A DNA stretch of 64,000 nt from Prunus persica (taxonomy: Eukaryota; Streptophyta; Magnoliopsida; Rosales; Rosaceae), in the NCBI RefSeq assembly GCF_000346465.2, contig NC_034015.1:11942637-12006636 (forward strand). The letters run 5' to 3'. A program made the position numbers and the translations under genes. Position 1 is the stretch's first letter. Every line of letters begins with the position of its first letter. The notes under the pieces were generated by a model. It was given only the letters and a program-made list of their open reading frames with translations, made no database searches and was not told the DNA's origin. Positions 10,226-22,133 of this stretch are shown in pieces.

Positions 10226-12791
10226 GGGGGAGTAAAAGAGAATGATAAAAGCAACTAAATCACTGACTCTTGATTTGTGGGAATTTGAAGTGATTACAGG
10301 ATGCAAAAATCTGTCCAGGAGCTTCATAAATTTTTCAATCATTCATTGAAATTCTAAATCAGGTTTTGTTTAAATCAGACATATGCATCTTGATTGATTT
10401 AATCAGTGATTATGGGATGTGAAAATTTGTCAAGAATTAGGCCCATATAATTGATACTTGCAATATGCCATGATCAAATTAGTTGCACAATATTTTCAAT
10501 TTGTACAGATTTCATACAAATCACGGAAGCTAAAAAGGGTATTTGGTTTAATTTTAAAAAATAATAATAATAATACCCAGTAATCCACCAATCCGCCTTG
10601 AAAACTCACGCCCAATTTAGGATATGAAGGCTCTTTGCTCCTTCTGTGATGAAGTTCAATTCTGGCATTTATCAGGAAGTCAATTTCACGGGGGATTCTG
10701 TGGCTAGTTTAAGTCATGCTTTCAATTCTTCCCGTTTGTGGGAAATGTTGCAAACTCATTTTATTTTGATCTTTTGGGGAGTCCGTGCTTGAGAGGATTT
10801 CTCTGGTAATTTCCTTTTTCTCATAAAAAAAACTGAGGCCCAATTAAAAATTATGCCTGATTATGAGGGCATTAAGCCTAAGTTGATTAAGCCCTAAGAC
10901 TCTACGGGCAGAGTTGTTGAAGCTGAAAAATAACATAAGGGCAGTTTTTTATTTTCTAGTTGAATTTTTTTAAGGATAACTATTGAAATAAAATAGAAAC
11001 TTAAGGGCAGGTTTGGTAATACCAAATAACCACAATGTAGGAAATGTTTACGAATTTTCCTCCTTTCCCATCTCTCTTCCCTCTCTCTCTTTAATCTATT
11101 TTGGTAATTAAACAAAATGTTACTAACCAGAGTAAGAAAATAGCCGGCAAGAACCCCATCAGAGTATTCCTTAATTATATATGAGTGAGGTGTAAGGTTC
11201 AAAGAATCTATCTTGTTACATGTACTTCCAAAATAATTTGTAACTCATACATGCATAGATCAATACTGCTTGTTTGAGCAACCAAAATTGTCAATAGATC
11301 GAATTAACGTTAAATGGGATACATACATCCAAATTACCAAGCTCAGAAAAGCAACAAAACTAACACCCTAAAAAACAAAATTAAAGCAGACAAAAGTTGC
11401 ACAAACAACTCTATATCTTACATCGCTGGATTAAGCATGATCTACAAAAGAACAAACCTAATATGCTACTGAATCCACAACTTCTTTCCACCAACAAACA
11501 AAAGGAACAAGTTTTTTTATTTATTTTGCAAGGGGCTTATAGCTTAAATGGTTAAGAGTAGTTATCTCTGTACCTAAAGTCTTGTGTTTGTATCCCCCCT
11601 CCCCTAATATCACGTGTATAAAAAAAATTAATTTAAAAATGAAATAAAAACATTGCCAAAGGGACCACAATTTGGTCTAGTAACCACAATTTGAGAGTGT
11701 GTGAGTTTGAAGTTATAAAAATCCACACAACAAGATTTTTGCCGAGTTTTTTTGTAGCAATGGTCCCTTAACTATACTCGGAGTTACATGTCATTCAACT
11801 CCAAAAATAGTTACAAAGGTTAGTCAATTAGGTGTTGTGTTGCTTTTATTTGGGGAAGGAATAAAGAAAGAGAACTAAAATCTAGAAGAATCTATGATTG
11901 TAGTAGTAATCTACAGAGAAGAACAAACCTAATATGTATACGTATATAAAGTACGGCGGAAGTAGAGGTCGACATCCCACCATGTTGGATGCCAATTTTG
12001 AGCTTACTCACTTTCATAAAAAATAATGAGCCTCTTTAATTCTTTTTTTCTTCTTTGGTTATGTTGGTATTCCCACCATGTACCCCATCCTAATTAGAAC
12101 TAAGGGCATCATGGCTTTAAGTGGGATGCCAATTTTGACATCAAGCTTGATGCCTTCAAATTAATGTAGTGAAAGGATGTGACTACTCATTTTAAACAAT
12201 TTTATCATTCAATTCTTATCATTACATGTCACGTGCTATATCGATTGAAAATGCTCTTTCCAAACTCTCTCTCACCACTTAATTAAAGAATAAGCCTTCT
12301 TTAGCTAATGCGGTGGTGCATCGCATTGCTCGTTAAGGTTAATTAACACACCTTCTTGGTTTAGGATCCTCTTCCAATCATTTACGATGTTTTAGTTGAA
12401 GATTTTTTGTAGTTTCGTTGTTTTAATGTTATCGCTCGTTTTCAAAAAGAAAAAATTTTCTTTACTTTATTGAAGTAAAAAACCAATATATATATATATA
12501 TATATATATATTATGATTCTAGTCAAAATTACATCCAAGCGGGGCTTTAGCCCCCCCTATGTACCAAAATTTTTTTTTTACATCCAAGCTAATTAGGAAT
12601 CCATTAACTTTAAACGGTAAAAAAATAAAGTAAAACCTATTCCTAAAAATGTCCTAAATTCAATTTACCTCTCCCTCTCCCTCTCTTCGTTTCTGTACTG
12701 AGCTTCATGTATTTAACCCCTAAACCTTGTAGGTATCCTCATTCTCCTCCATTGTTAACTGGCCCTCCCCATTCTTCAACATTCCTCAAGC
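10226..12791. other. intergenic region between AGP31-like and RING genes
   Basis: No gene is recognised. It contains a SINE-like copy at 11529-11615 (listed separately), (TA)n at 12487-12512, the direct repeat 'acatccaagc' at about 12530 and 12580, and a twice-occurring 'gatgccaattttga' word near 11990 and 12128. The immediate upstream region of the RING gene (12660-12790) is CT-rich, as in a 5' leader. Confidence 0.5.
11529..11615 (+). repeat. tRNA-derived SINE-like copy
   Basis: 'ggggcttatagcttaaatgg' resembles a degenerate tRNA A box and 'gtcttgtgtttgtatccccc' a B box, with an A-rich tail after 'cacgtgtat'. The same head ('ttttgcaag.g.cttgtagct') occurs at 63297 and the tail at 30660-30690, so this is a dispersed family. 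Confidence 0.6.
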
Positions 12792-13511
12792 ATGCTAATC
12801 GATGAGAGTGACTACTATTGTATCCATGTCCGGAAAACAACCGAAGAACCCACCCTCAACAACCTGTCCCAGAACCAGAACCAAGGAGTTCCAATCAAGT
12901 TCGAGCTCTACAGCTCGACCGACAACGCTTGGACGATGGCAGAAGATGATAATTTTGAACACCCTGTACGAATTATCCAAGAACCACTCGACCTCATCAC
13001 TGAAACAACCATTAGGGTTCCTTGTGCCAGCTCTGCCGAGCTATTATCCAATACGGGCAGGCACACAGTAGTCCCCATGGTCACTGAGGTTCTCAACACT
13101 CTAAACATCCCAGAACATGAGCACCAATCTGTTGTTAACAAACTATTTAGTGCGTTTGTTGAGTCTCAAGACCTCACCATTGAGCCTGATAATATTTTTG
13201 TTGTGGGCATAGAGCACGTCATTTTCCGGATGCACTTTGTCAATGATTATCAAATGGTTTATGGTCTTGGCTTCCCGTTCGTTCCCGCGACGGCGTCGTC
13301 CATTGAGGGCTTGGAGGAAGTGAGCGTTGATGGCTTGGATGGTACTTGTGTTATTTGTATGGAGAACTTTGGTGAGGATGATTTTGGTGGACATGCTCGT
13401 CGCTTGCCTTGCTCTCATCTTTACCATGAAGATTGCATTGTTGAGTGGCTGGAGACCAGTCACTTGTGTCCTGTGTGCCGATACCCGATGCCTCATAATA
13501 ATGCAGATTAA
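12792..13511 (+). CDS. RING-H2 zinc-finger protein, probable E3 ubiquitin ligase
   Basis: The intronless frame encodes 239 residues. The C-terminal RING-H2 finger has all eight ligands in order: C186, C189, C207, H209, H212, C215, C226, C229 (CVIC, LPCSHLYHEDC, CPVC). Before it is the segment FVPATASSIEGLEEV, which in plant RING proteins precedes the finger. The N-terminal 170 residues have no recognised domain. Such proteins recruit E2 enzymes and ubiquitinate substrates; the substrate is unknown. The first ATG in frame is used; an ATG at 12936 (MAEDDNFEHP) is an alternative start. A CT-rich leader lies upstream. A truncated relative with the same pre-RING segment is at 22134-22568, suggesting local duplication. 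Confidence 0.85.
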   Translation: MLIDESDYYCIHVRKTTEEPTLNNLSQNQNQGVPIKFELYSSTDNAWTMAEDDNFEHPVRIIQEPLDLITETTIRVPCASSAELLSNTGRHTVVPMVTEVLNTLNIPEHEHQSVVNKLFSAFVESQDLTIEPDNIFVVGIEHVIFRMHFVNDYQMVYGLGFPFVPATASSIEGLEEVSVDGLDGTCVICMENFGEDDFGGHARRLPCSHLYHEDCIVEWLETSHLCPVCRYPMPHNNAD

Positions 13512-13922
13512 CATGATTTTTTCTGCTATATGAATTAGAAGTTTAAGTATAATCCACATATGTTGTGTCAATTGAGTACTGTTTGTTTGCTTCTGCAATT
13601 GAATGGTTTATTTTCTTCAATTAAGACTCTAACAGTTGGCTGTTTCTTTCTTATGATTATTGATTCTGCTCAATAGGCTCAGGTAGTGAAATGTAATGTG
13701 TTGCAATCATTAAAATTTTTTTACAAAAATAATTTGTTGCAATTTTTTTTTTGAGGATCTTTCTTTTTGAGAGAGGCAATAATATACTAAACTCACACAC
13801 ACTACACTGATGCTAGGACTCAAACCCAGAACTACCTGGAGGAGCAATTGCTCCAAACCACTACACTATAATGGGTCCTTTGCAATTTGTTGCAATATTG
13901 ATTCAACAAAACCTTGAGCTTA
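13512..13922. other. intergenic, with possible SINE remnant
   Basis: At 13755-13880 the minus strand reads 'ggttctgggtttgagtcctag', similar to a B box, and the plus strand begins with T-rich sequence, as in a reversed SINE tail. This is a weak call. The rest is AT-rich 3' flank of the RING gene. Confidence 0.35.
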
Positions 13923-15095
13923 GAGCATCTCCAAGGGAAGAGGCAAATGAAATAGGCAAAATTGTACTATAACAACCTATGTGGCACGTTGCCTACCCAT
14001 TTGTCTCATGAAAAAAATTGGTCACTCCAAGGGACTAGGCAATGCAAGTCTACAAACTATTATTATATTATTTATTTTTATCTTTTACATTTACTATTAT
14101 ATTTTATAAAAAGTATGTGAGAGAATGAATATGATATTTTATTATAAAAAGTAAGTGGGGTCTAATATACCTTTTCACTTTGAAGTAGGCAATATTGCCT
14201 TATTGGGGAGAGTAGGTATATTTTACCGTATGGTTTGCCTACTCATTTGCTTCTTCCCTTAGGCACCGTTTGGTTCACAGAATGAATTTGAGGGGAAATC
14301 ATTTCTCATGTCATTTCCCAAGGGATAGAAAATGAAATATTCATTTCTCACGTTTGGTAATGCTGAGAAAGTAATCGGGAGATAGCACTTTATTTCCTTC
14401 CACATGTTTGTTTTGAGTAGGAATGGAAAACAAAGTTTGTATAAATTTTCAATTATACTCATATTAAATTAAATAAATAAAAAAAGAATGCATTTAATGA
14501 TATATTGTAATTTTAAATTGTTAATGGGGACAAAATAGTCATGAAAAATGTGTATTTAAGGTTGGTTCATTTCCCCAAACTTTCCCATGAAGAGGGAAAA
14601 CAAAACCCAAGTTGGGAGGATGGCTTCATTTTTCCCCTTACTTTCCCATGGGCTAGGCAATGATTTCTCATGCCTGAACTTACCAAACATGGGAAAATAA
14701 TTGATTTCTCATTCTCAAGTCTCATTTCTCACTACAAGGAAAAACCCTTTTGGCGACCACCGGTTTTGGTCGCTAAAAGCTGTCAATTCGTCGCCAAAAG
14801 CCTTTAGCGACGAAAGAATTTCGTCGCTAGCTTGGTCGCCTAAGGCTCGTGGCTGAAAGTAAAAGTGACAAAAGGTGACGAAAAAAAATTTTCGTCGCCA
14901 AAACCTTTATGCGACCAATTGGTTTCGTCGCCTTTCACTAATTAGTTCGTCGCCTATAAAGACAGGTTCCCGCAAAAATACCAAAATTTGCCGCGAACTG
15001 AAGAAGGATTAGGCGACCAATAGATTGGTTGGTCGCCGATAGTTTTTGGTGACTACCAGATTTGGTCGCTAAAGCTCGCACAGTTGGTCGCTAAA

Positions 15096-15633
15096 ATATG
15101 TATATTTTGTGTTTTTATTTATTTTATTTATATTATGTTTTGTGATAATTTAACCTTTTGTGCATTAACATATTGTAATTTCGAAAAACAATAAATTTAG
15201 ATCAATAGATCAATAGGAAATTACATGAATACAAATTTCTCTCATTCAAAAGTACACAAGTGTACTAGTCATTCAAGTACACATAACATATCCAAATTCC
15301 ACTGAAAGACTGGAGGCCAAGCTCCATATATTCTTGCCCTTGGTAAACCCAAGTTCTGCAATCATTATTTCCCCACTCTAAGACTATTACCAAGCTTGTA
15401 TACTATTTTGAACAAAACAAAATACATGTATACTATGCCTTTTGTATCCTCAAGTTTTGTAGTCATGATCTTTAACACCTGTGGGATAGGGGCTGTGATC
15501 TAATATCGTGGAATTCCCAAACACTCCCAATTGTTTGCTTGACCTTCTCAAACTCATCATCTTCCTTTACAAAAGAAACAAAATAAGGAAATATGCTCAA
15601 GAAGATGCCAAAACCAAGAAAATTAAAATTAAC

Positions 15634-15668
<35 letters not shown>

Positions 15669-18600
15669 CCAAAACTGAAATTCACAATCTTAACTAAATA
15701 AGCCATCAAAAAAGAGTTCGACATAAGAAAACTGATTGCTGGTCTTCAATAAACCAACTTTAAAAAATTGAATTCATTTTTCATAGCTCTCAATATCGAT
15801 TGTCAAAGCATACCTTTGTGATAATAACAGAAATCAAATCATCAATTACCACAAATAAAGAAGGGAAACAGTTACGAAAAACCAATGTAAAGACTAATAT
15901 TATGCATGGCACAAACCCATTAGATAACATAAATCATAAAATCCAAAGTATAATCCACACCTTAAATGGAACCAAGTGTAATAGGAAGAAGAGGTTCTTA
16001 CCTCAAATGGTCCTCTGTCCAAAACCCCAAACCAAATCCTTCCACCTCAAATAAATTTGACATGGAAAAACAGGATACTACCCCGGTAAAGTTAAAGACA
16101 CCTAAATGACATTGTTCTAAACACATTATAAGATAAAGCGAACTGAAGGGTAGATGGTCTGGGGGCAGAGAGTGGAAAATAACTCAAGCCATCAGAAAGT
16201 TTTGGGGAAAGAGAGTGGGTATGCTTAAATGAGTACATAGAGGTTACAGAGCTTTTTCTCACAAAGGAAGCATCTCATATTCTATTCAACCTATTTAGTG
16301 AACTAATAACAATAATAACAATAGTGCAGAAGTCCTTGGCAGAGCTATGCAGGTATTTTGATTTAGGACCAGCTTTAATTTAAAATATAATTCTTTCTAG
16401 TGTTAAAAATTAATAAAAACACAAAGACAATGATATATCTAATTTCTCAAACAGAAAAATTATGATGTGGACCAAAGGGGCATCAGCAAGGTAAAATGAA
16501 AACAAGCTGCAATACCCAAGCACCTTAAGACTTAATTGCACTTCCTAGAAAGAAAGAACTCTAACCCACCTGTAATGCCAATGGCATATCATTTGAAAGT
16601 TAAAGCACAAAACACTACCTTATCAATCTAAATCACTATAATCATCACTGTGATTACTAGATTGCCATCATGTTGTAATCAATCACAACCTTAACCGGAA
16701 GACCTCAGTGCCTAACAAGATTTCTTCTTCTTATTATAGTTCATCTTGCACATTACAAACACAAAAATAGGAGCACCATACTACACTGAAATAAAGAGAA
16801 AAAGATCAACCTTGTTTATCTTCAACTACACACTGTTTAGCTAACAGTTTCAATTGGATAATGGGAACAAAATTTTAAGCAAAAATGAGATATACCTCTT
16901 TTCGTTAATGAATATAACTCTTAAAAATCAGTTTAGAAGTCACTCTCCTTCACTCCCTTTTCCAAATCAAGGTCCAAGAAATTAATATAGGTATTTGCAG
17001 TCATCAAATAAGTTCATGTGTATAACAGATTCCTAGAAACTTATTGCTTCAAATGAGAATTTGGTTTGGTTTCAAACAACAGAAAGCAATTCCTTATAGC
17101 TAAATCTTCTAGCAAAATCAAAATGGCTACTGCTACATCAAACCAGAGAAAAATAGAAAATCCAAATCAAATAGGCAATGTATGTTTTTAAATAGCTCCT
17201 CAACTTGATTGCCAATTCACAATCTCCATTAGCCAAAAATGAGAGAAAAATTTCATCTCAGATGTTTGAAAATCAGATACGCAAGTTCCTAGTCATGTTA
17301 GACCCACTTCAACTTCAAAATCCTAGTCATGTTAGAAAAACTTTCCCAAAGGACATACGTATAATGTATAACAGCAACCTTTAGAATACTCGCTTCTTCT
17401 CGGTTGAAATTTAAACACTAGCAAAAAGATCTTTTAAAATGGAAACAGGGAATACAAAATTACATCAATAACATATACTTATTCACAGTACATAACCAAA
17501 TATCTCTTGCAGACTAGAGACCTTATCAATTTAAGTGAATTCATTGAAGTCCTCCGATATATGAAAAGAGAAGGAAAAAAAAATTATCTCTTGCAGACTA
17601 GAGACCTTATCAATTTAAGTGAATTCATTGAAGTCCTCCGATATATGAAAAGAGAAGGAAAAAAAAATTATAATGCAGGGTCTTTAAAAGTTAAGTTTCA
17701 AAAGAATATGAGCCAAACAAGAATTTTTAAAAGGCACAAGAAAGAAATAAAATGGTGGCACAATTTTTTATTTCTAATAAAGAGAGGGAAAACAAAGGAT
17801 GCTGAAACCTACCATCTACAACAATAGATTCACAGCCTAGCGTTGGTCTCTTGGTTGTCTGATGGGGCCTTCAAGTCTTTAATAGCTACAATTATCCATA
17901 ATGGAAAATTCTCAAATGGCAGTGCTCAATCAAGGTTGCTTCTCTTTTATTTGTTCTCACAGTTTACATAAATAAAATATAAAAAGACCTTAAGAATTAA
18001 GTTCTTGAATGAAAGCTTAACAAAGAAATCTGAAAAATGCTGAATCACTGCAAGATCCAGCAAAGAAACAAAGCATCAATTACAAAACACCACCAGGCAA
18101 CGCAAGCACAAGAAATCTTCATAATAATAATATATAAAAAAGGTAAATCTTAACATTTCCATGATTCCAAACTCGTAACTCAAAATATTCAGAGAAGTTT
18201 TAATACCTAACATAGAGACAGCAGATGAGAAGTGGTTGAGGGGTGGTCGACCACATCGTTACTAAGACAAAAACCAACTAAATTTTATTTTTACAGAATC
18301 AAAATCAAATAATTACAGAAAAATAGCTAAATAAACAAAAAATAATAAAAGCACCTTTGAATCAGAGTTGGTATGTGGCTGAGCACATTGCAGAGAATCT
18401 CTAGTATATGTTGTTGTAGCAGCAAGTGGTTGGCATCGATGAAGGGTGATTTTGGGAAAGAGAGTGAGAAATAAGGACCATGAGAAATCTGAAGGGGGAT
18501 GAAGAGATAGTGGGTATATAAGTGATTGGCCGGCATCGTTGGAAGATTTCATTGCGAGCGTTCGTGGAGGACTTAGTTGAAGGCATCGGTGGTGTGGAAG

Positions 18601-18770
18601 ACGGTGGAGAGAGTGGATACGAGAGAAGTAAATTGGGGGAAGTAACGGGTTAGGGAAATTTTTTTAATTTATAGTCTCCCAGAATCAGCCACCAAGCTAT
18701 TTGGTTGCCAACATGTCAAATAAGGAAAACGACACAGTTTTAATACTTTATATTCTTTTTTACAGGAACA
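15096..18770. other. interior of the CACTA element, no clear gene
   Basis: AT-rich DNA with many short frames below about 105 codons, none with a recognised domain. The minus frame 15472-15672 (ending FEKVKQTIGSVWEFHDIRS) and the plus frame at 15800-16054 could be decayed exons, but I cannot support this. (TA)n and (GA)n occur at 15634-15668. Confidence 0.5.
17503..17670 (+). repeat. 84-bp perfect tandem duplication
   Basis: An 84-bp unit starting 'ctcttgcagactagagacc' is present twice head to tail with no visible mismatch. Because 84 is divisible by three, the frame 17507-17827 stays open and contains LQTRDLINLSEFIEVLRYMK twice. The duplication is inside the CACTA element and must be recent. 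Confidence 0.9.
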
Positions 18771-20289
18771 GCGACCAAAAAAATTGGTCGCCAAGTTTCA
18801 AGAAATATTTGGGCGGTATCTCACAAAATATTTTCGCGGCATCTCAAATTTAGAGACGACGCAAGCAACTTTAGAGACGACATAATTTAGTCGCCAATAA
18901 TTTTCAAGCTTAAAGGCGACCAATCTTGTGATTGGTCGCCAATTCCTCCCCTAGCGACCAAATCTTTTGGTAGCCATTCGGACATATTTTCTGGTCAATT
19001 AGTTAATAAATTTGACGAAATTATTGGCGACGAAATAAAAAACTTTGTCTCCCATAACCTTGCTTGGCGACCAAATTTGAGTTGGTCACAAAAGATTTCG
19101 TGGCGAAAGAGGTTTTTTCTTGTAGTGTCTCATGAACCAAACAGGGCCTTAGAGATGCTCTTATAAGGTATACAGGATTGCTCTGACACAAGACTCCACT
19201 AGCCACCTATAGTTTAATATAATAAATAAGTACCCTAATATAAAATCATTCTCCTTATTTTCCTGATGAGAAATTTAAAATCATTCTTTGTTTAATATCT
19301 ATGACATAAGCATCTTAAAAGTTACATATATACGAAGAATCATTTTAAATGTGAAGTTTAAATAAAAATTGAACTGATATTTTATTGACATATCAAACTC
19401 ATTTTGTAATTTTCAATTCCCTTTTGTAAAAATCTTTATGTCATCTTTTATTTATCACAGAGAGGTAAATACTACTACACCAATAGTTAGTCACGGTATC
19501 TAGTCCTACGGTGTTGTGGATAAGTCATGTGAGGCTACGGGGTGTATTCAATTAGGATTTTAAAAGACTATTTTTGGATAAATAAGTCTTGTGGTATTCA
19601 ATTAAGACTTTTAAATAATCTAAATAAGTCTTGTGGTATTCAATCAGGACTATTATGATATTTTAAAGATGGTGTCCAAATCTAGTGGTATTCAATCATG
19701 ACTTTAAACAAGTAACAAAAAGTCTTTTGATATTCAAAAACTTGCTAATTTCGATGGATTTTTTTTAAATTAGGAATTTGTGTGACTTTTTAGTGGGAGG
19801 TATAAATACCAAACCCTATAAAAAATCTCACCCTAACCTATCAGATTTTTTATGTGAGATTTTTTTTTTCTGCTAGAGAAGTTGAACAGCTCTTCGTGAA
19901 GTTCTTCGTGAACAAGGTTTGCTTCCTTCTCATGTTGTGTCTTGTTGCATTTATTGTCTGTATATTTGCTACATGCCTATACAACAAATGGGAGAATCAA
20001 ACAATTGCTGTTTATGGTCTGCATATATGGTTTTGATGGGTTAGCTATTGTTGCTCGTATTGGCTTTGGTGATTTGTACAGGCTTCAACAATAGCAAGAT
20101 ATAGAATTAATTGCCTTAAAGCTTACTTCTGATGGTTAAAGATTTCATATAAAGAAAAACTACTAGTGTCACTTTCTGATCTTTATTTTCATGGATGGAA
20201 TGTCGATCTACATACATTTACACTTTTGTTTTATCACAATACCGCTATGATTCTATGTATTAATTTTGACTCCTTGCTGTTTATGGTCT

Positions 20290-20455
20290 ACGTATAAAGA
20301 TATATATATATATATCTGCGTTTATGGTCTGCGTTTATTGTCTGTTTATGGCTATCATATACTGTATGGTATATATATATATATATGGTCTGTGTTTATT
20401 GTCTGTTTATGGCTATCATGTACTGTATGGTCTTATATATATATATATATATATA
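20290..20455. repeat. (TA)n-linked tandem repeat
   Basis: A unit of about 75 bp, 'ggtctg.gtttattgtctg' through 'ctatcat.tactgtatggt', occurs twice, each ending in (TA)n. It lies in the left non-coding part of the Harbinger element. Confidence 0.8.
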
Positions 20456-20630
20456 TTTCATTAGTGTTCTTTGTGTATATGGTCTGCGTCTTAGGTTTAA
20501 TTGTGACGTGTATATAAACAAGATTTGGCAGAGACAATTGCCAATTCGTATCATCCTAGCCTTTACATCATATCCCTCTCCTACTATTAGCAACTATGTC
20601 AAAGACATGGGACTTGCCATTAATATTCAC

Positions 20631-20728
20631 CAAAGTTAGAAAGAAAATAGAAAATAGGGACATGAGTGAAATTCTTTTTCAAAGTTAGAAAGAAAATAGA
20701 AAATAGGGACATGAGTGAAATTCTTTTC
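20631..20728. repeat. 49-bp tandem duplication
   Basis: 'caaagttagaaagaaaatag' and the following 29 bp are repeated once with period 49, almost perfectly. Confidence 0.9.
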
Positions 20729-20878
20729 TTTTTTTTTCTTGTTTAGTATGATAAGTATTCTTATGAAATAACTAATAAATTTCTTATATATGTTGTAGTA
20801 GTAAGTTAAATAGGGCATTCATAACAAGGAAATAACAAAGGAAAGGGCAAAGAGAAAGAGAACTATGAATCTTGGACT

Positions 20879-21520
20879 ATGGACGATGCCAATGAATTGT
20901 TGCACCTCTTGGTGGATGCTAGCAATACTGGATTGCATGATGCTAATGGGTCACTTAGCAAGCAAAATGTAGAAAGAGTGATATTTCCTCGTCTTAATGC
21001 GAAAATTAGGTTCCCAAAAACTTATAATCATTACTTGAGCCGAATGAAGTGGTTTAAGAAGCAATATAACAAGATGTCTACGCTTATGCTTAACAACTCT
21101 GGCTTTGGGTGGGACCCAATTGCAAAGACGTTAACTGCTAGTGATAAAGTATGGAAAGATTACTTGAAGGTGAGCTTAGTTCATAATCTTTTAAATATAG
21201 TAATAGCTTACTAGTTTAGTACAGTTTGTTATTTGCAATATATTAACAATGAATAATTTGTTCTTTGCTAGTCCCACCCAAGTCACAGTAAACTTCGAGA
21301 AAAAAGTGTAGTTGATTATGAGGATTTGAAGATTGTTGTTGGGGGTGGAACTGCTACTGGGAATAGCTCCATTGCATGGACGCTGATGATACCGATGCAA
21401 CAACTTATGGGGAAGAAAATAGAGATTTCGGGATAGAAGACTTTTCATATGATCCTAACAATGATGCGTTCATAGCACCAAATCACTATGAACCATCCTA
21501 CCGGCCTCCATCACAATTTT
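20879..21520 (+). pseudogene. Harbinger-associated Myb/SANT-like protein, frameshifted
   Basis: Exon 1 (20879-21169) encodes MDDANELLHLLVDA, then FPRLNAKIRFPKTYNHYLSR and KVWKDYLK, a trihelix/Myb_DNA-bind_3-like domain whose W/F spacing fits the companion protein of Harbinger transposases, which binds the transposon ends. A GT-AG intron (21170-21271) follows; exon 2 starts SHPSHSKLREKSVVDY. Near 21375 the frame shifts and continues as DTDATTYGEENRDFGIEDFSYDPNND to about 21520, where it fuses to transposase sequence. The acidic FSYDPNND tail is normal for this family. The frameshift and fusion make it a pseudogene. Confidence 0.75.
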
Positions 21521-21521
21521 T

Positions 21522-21749
21522 AAGTCAGCGCCTCCATTTCCATTTAAGACACAAGTAGAGCTTGTGTTAGCATGTGTAGCACTACATAACTTTCTTTGCA
21601 AAGAGTGTCGTTCTGATGAATTTCCAATTGAACCAATAGACGAATCTTCATCTTCAGTATTACCAGTTAATGAAGAAGATAATTTGGAACCTATTGTTCA
21701 AACCCAAGAGCAGCATGAGAAAATGCTAATGCATGGAGGGCTACCATAG
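21522..21749 (+). pseudogene. Harbinger DDE transposase, C-terminal end only
   Basis: The frame reads KSAPPFPFKTQVELVLACVA, then LHNFLCKECRSDEF, and ends in a Glu/Gln-rich tail at the stop 21747-21749. The block before and including ALHNF is the conserved C-terminal part of plant PIF/Harbinger (DDE_Tnp_4) transposases. The catalytic D, D and E regions are deleted; the junction is near 21520. Confidence 0.85.
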
Positions 21750-22133
21750 CTTTAAATATGTGGAGAAATGCTACTTAGGAGGACATGAAGCTACATCAAA
21801 TTGGCTATTAAAAGACTGGGAAAACTTTATTGGCTTTTACTTTTCTTTGTTAAAATTGTGTTTCTTTGTTATCATTTTCATTGACTCTTGTAACTTTGAA
21901 TGTTTGCTTAAATAGTCTTTTAAAATCTACTGGACTTATTTATCCATAAATAGTCTTTTAAAATCTCAATTGAATACATCCATCTTTTTTTTTTTTGGGT
22001 GAAGTGTCAAAAAAAAATTAATGAATCTCCATATTTAACAATTATTACCCCATTCCAAAACGGAAAAAAAAAAATGATAAGAAATTTCTTAATAAGCCAC
22101 TTTTTTTCCTAGTACTACTCGATTTAGAATTTA

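Larger units (their letters stand above)
14730..19127. mobile_element. CACTA (En/Spm) transposon, 4.4 kb, innermost of the nest
   Basis: It begins CACTACAAGGAAAAACCC and ends inverted as ttttttcttgtagtg, with the 3-bp target duplication TCT at 14727-14729 and 19128-19130. Subterminal regions (14755-15095 and 18775-19110) are packed with direct and inverted copies of 'ttggtcgcc', 'ggcgacca' and 'tcgtcgcc', the kind of sites bound by the element's own DNA-binding protein. I find no TNPD-type transposase; interior frames are short. This is therefore likely a non-autonomous member depending on a related element elsewhere. Confidence 0.92.
14262..19148. mobile_element. second PIF/Harbinger-like MITE nested in the first
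   Basis: The termini GGCACCGTTTGGTTCAC and, inverted, atgaaccaaacagggcc are flanked by TTA at 14259-14261 and 19149-19151. The TTA target lies inside the outer MITE's right terminal repeat. Removing the CACTA insertion leaves about 486 bp of non-coding sequence rich in 'catttcccatg' words. Confidence 0.85.
13923..19160. mobile_element. outermost PIF/Harbinger-like MITE (split by nested elements)
   Basis: Terminal repeats GAGCATCTCCAAGGG (13923-13937) and, inverted, cccttagagatgctc at the right end (split by the inner insertion; 19152-19160 plus the preceding bases) differ at one position. They are flanked by TTA at 13920-13922 and 19161-19163, the target duplication expected of PIF/Harbinger elements. 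Without inserts the element is about 350 bp. It holds no coding sequence. Confidence 0.8.
19541..21981. mobile_element. PIF/Harbinger-type element with internal deletion
   Basis: The ends are long inverted repeats: 'ggtgtattcaattaggattt' on the left and 'ggatgtattcaattgagatt' read inverted on the right, continuing through 'taaaagactattt.tggataaataagtc' for about 48 bp. Subterminal 'aagtcttgtggtattcaa' words repeat several times. Inside lie a Myb/SANT-like gene piece (20879-21520) and the C-terminal end of a DDE transposase (21522-21749), the two genes typical of Harbinger elements. I could not see a clean 3-bp target duplication. Confidence 0.85.

Noticed and set aside
13143..13598. 151-codon minus frame opposite the RING gene
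   Set aside because: Antisense shadow of the RING-H2 coding sequence.
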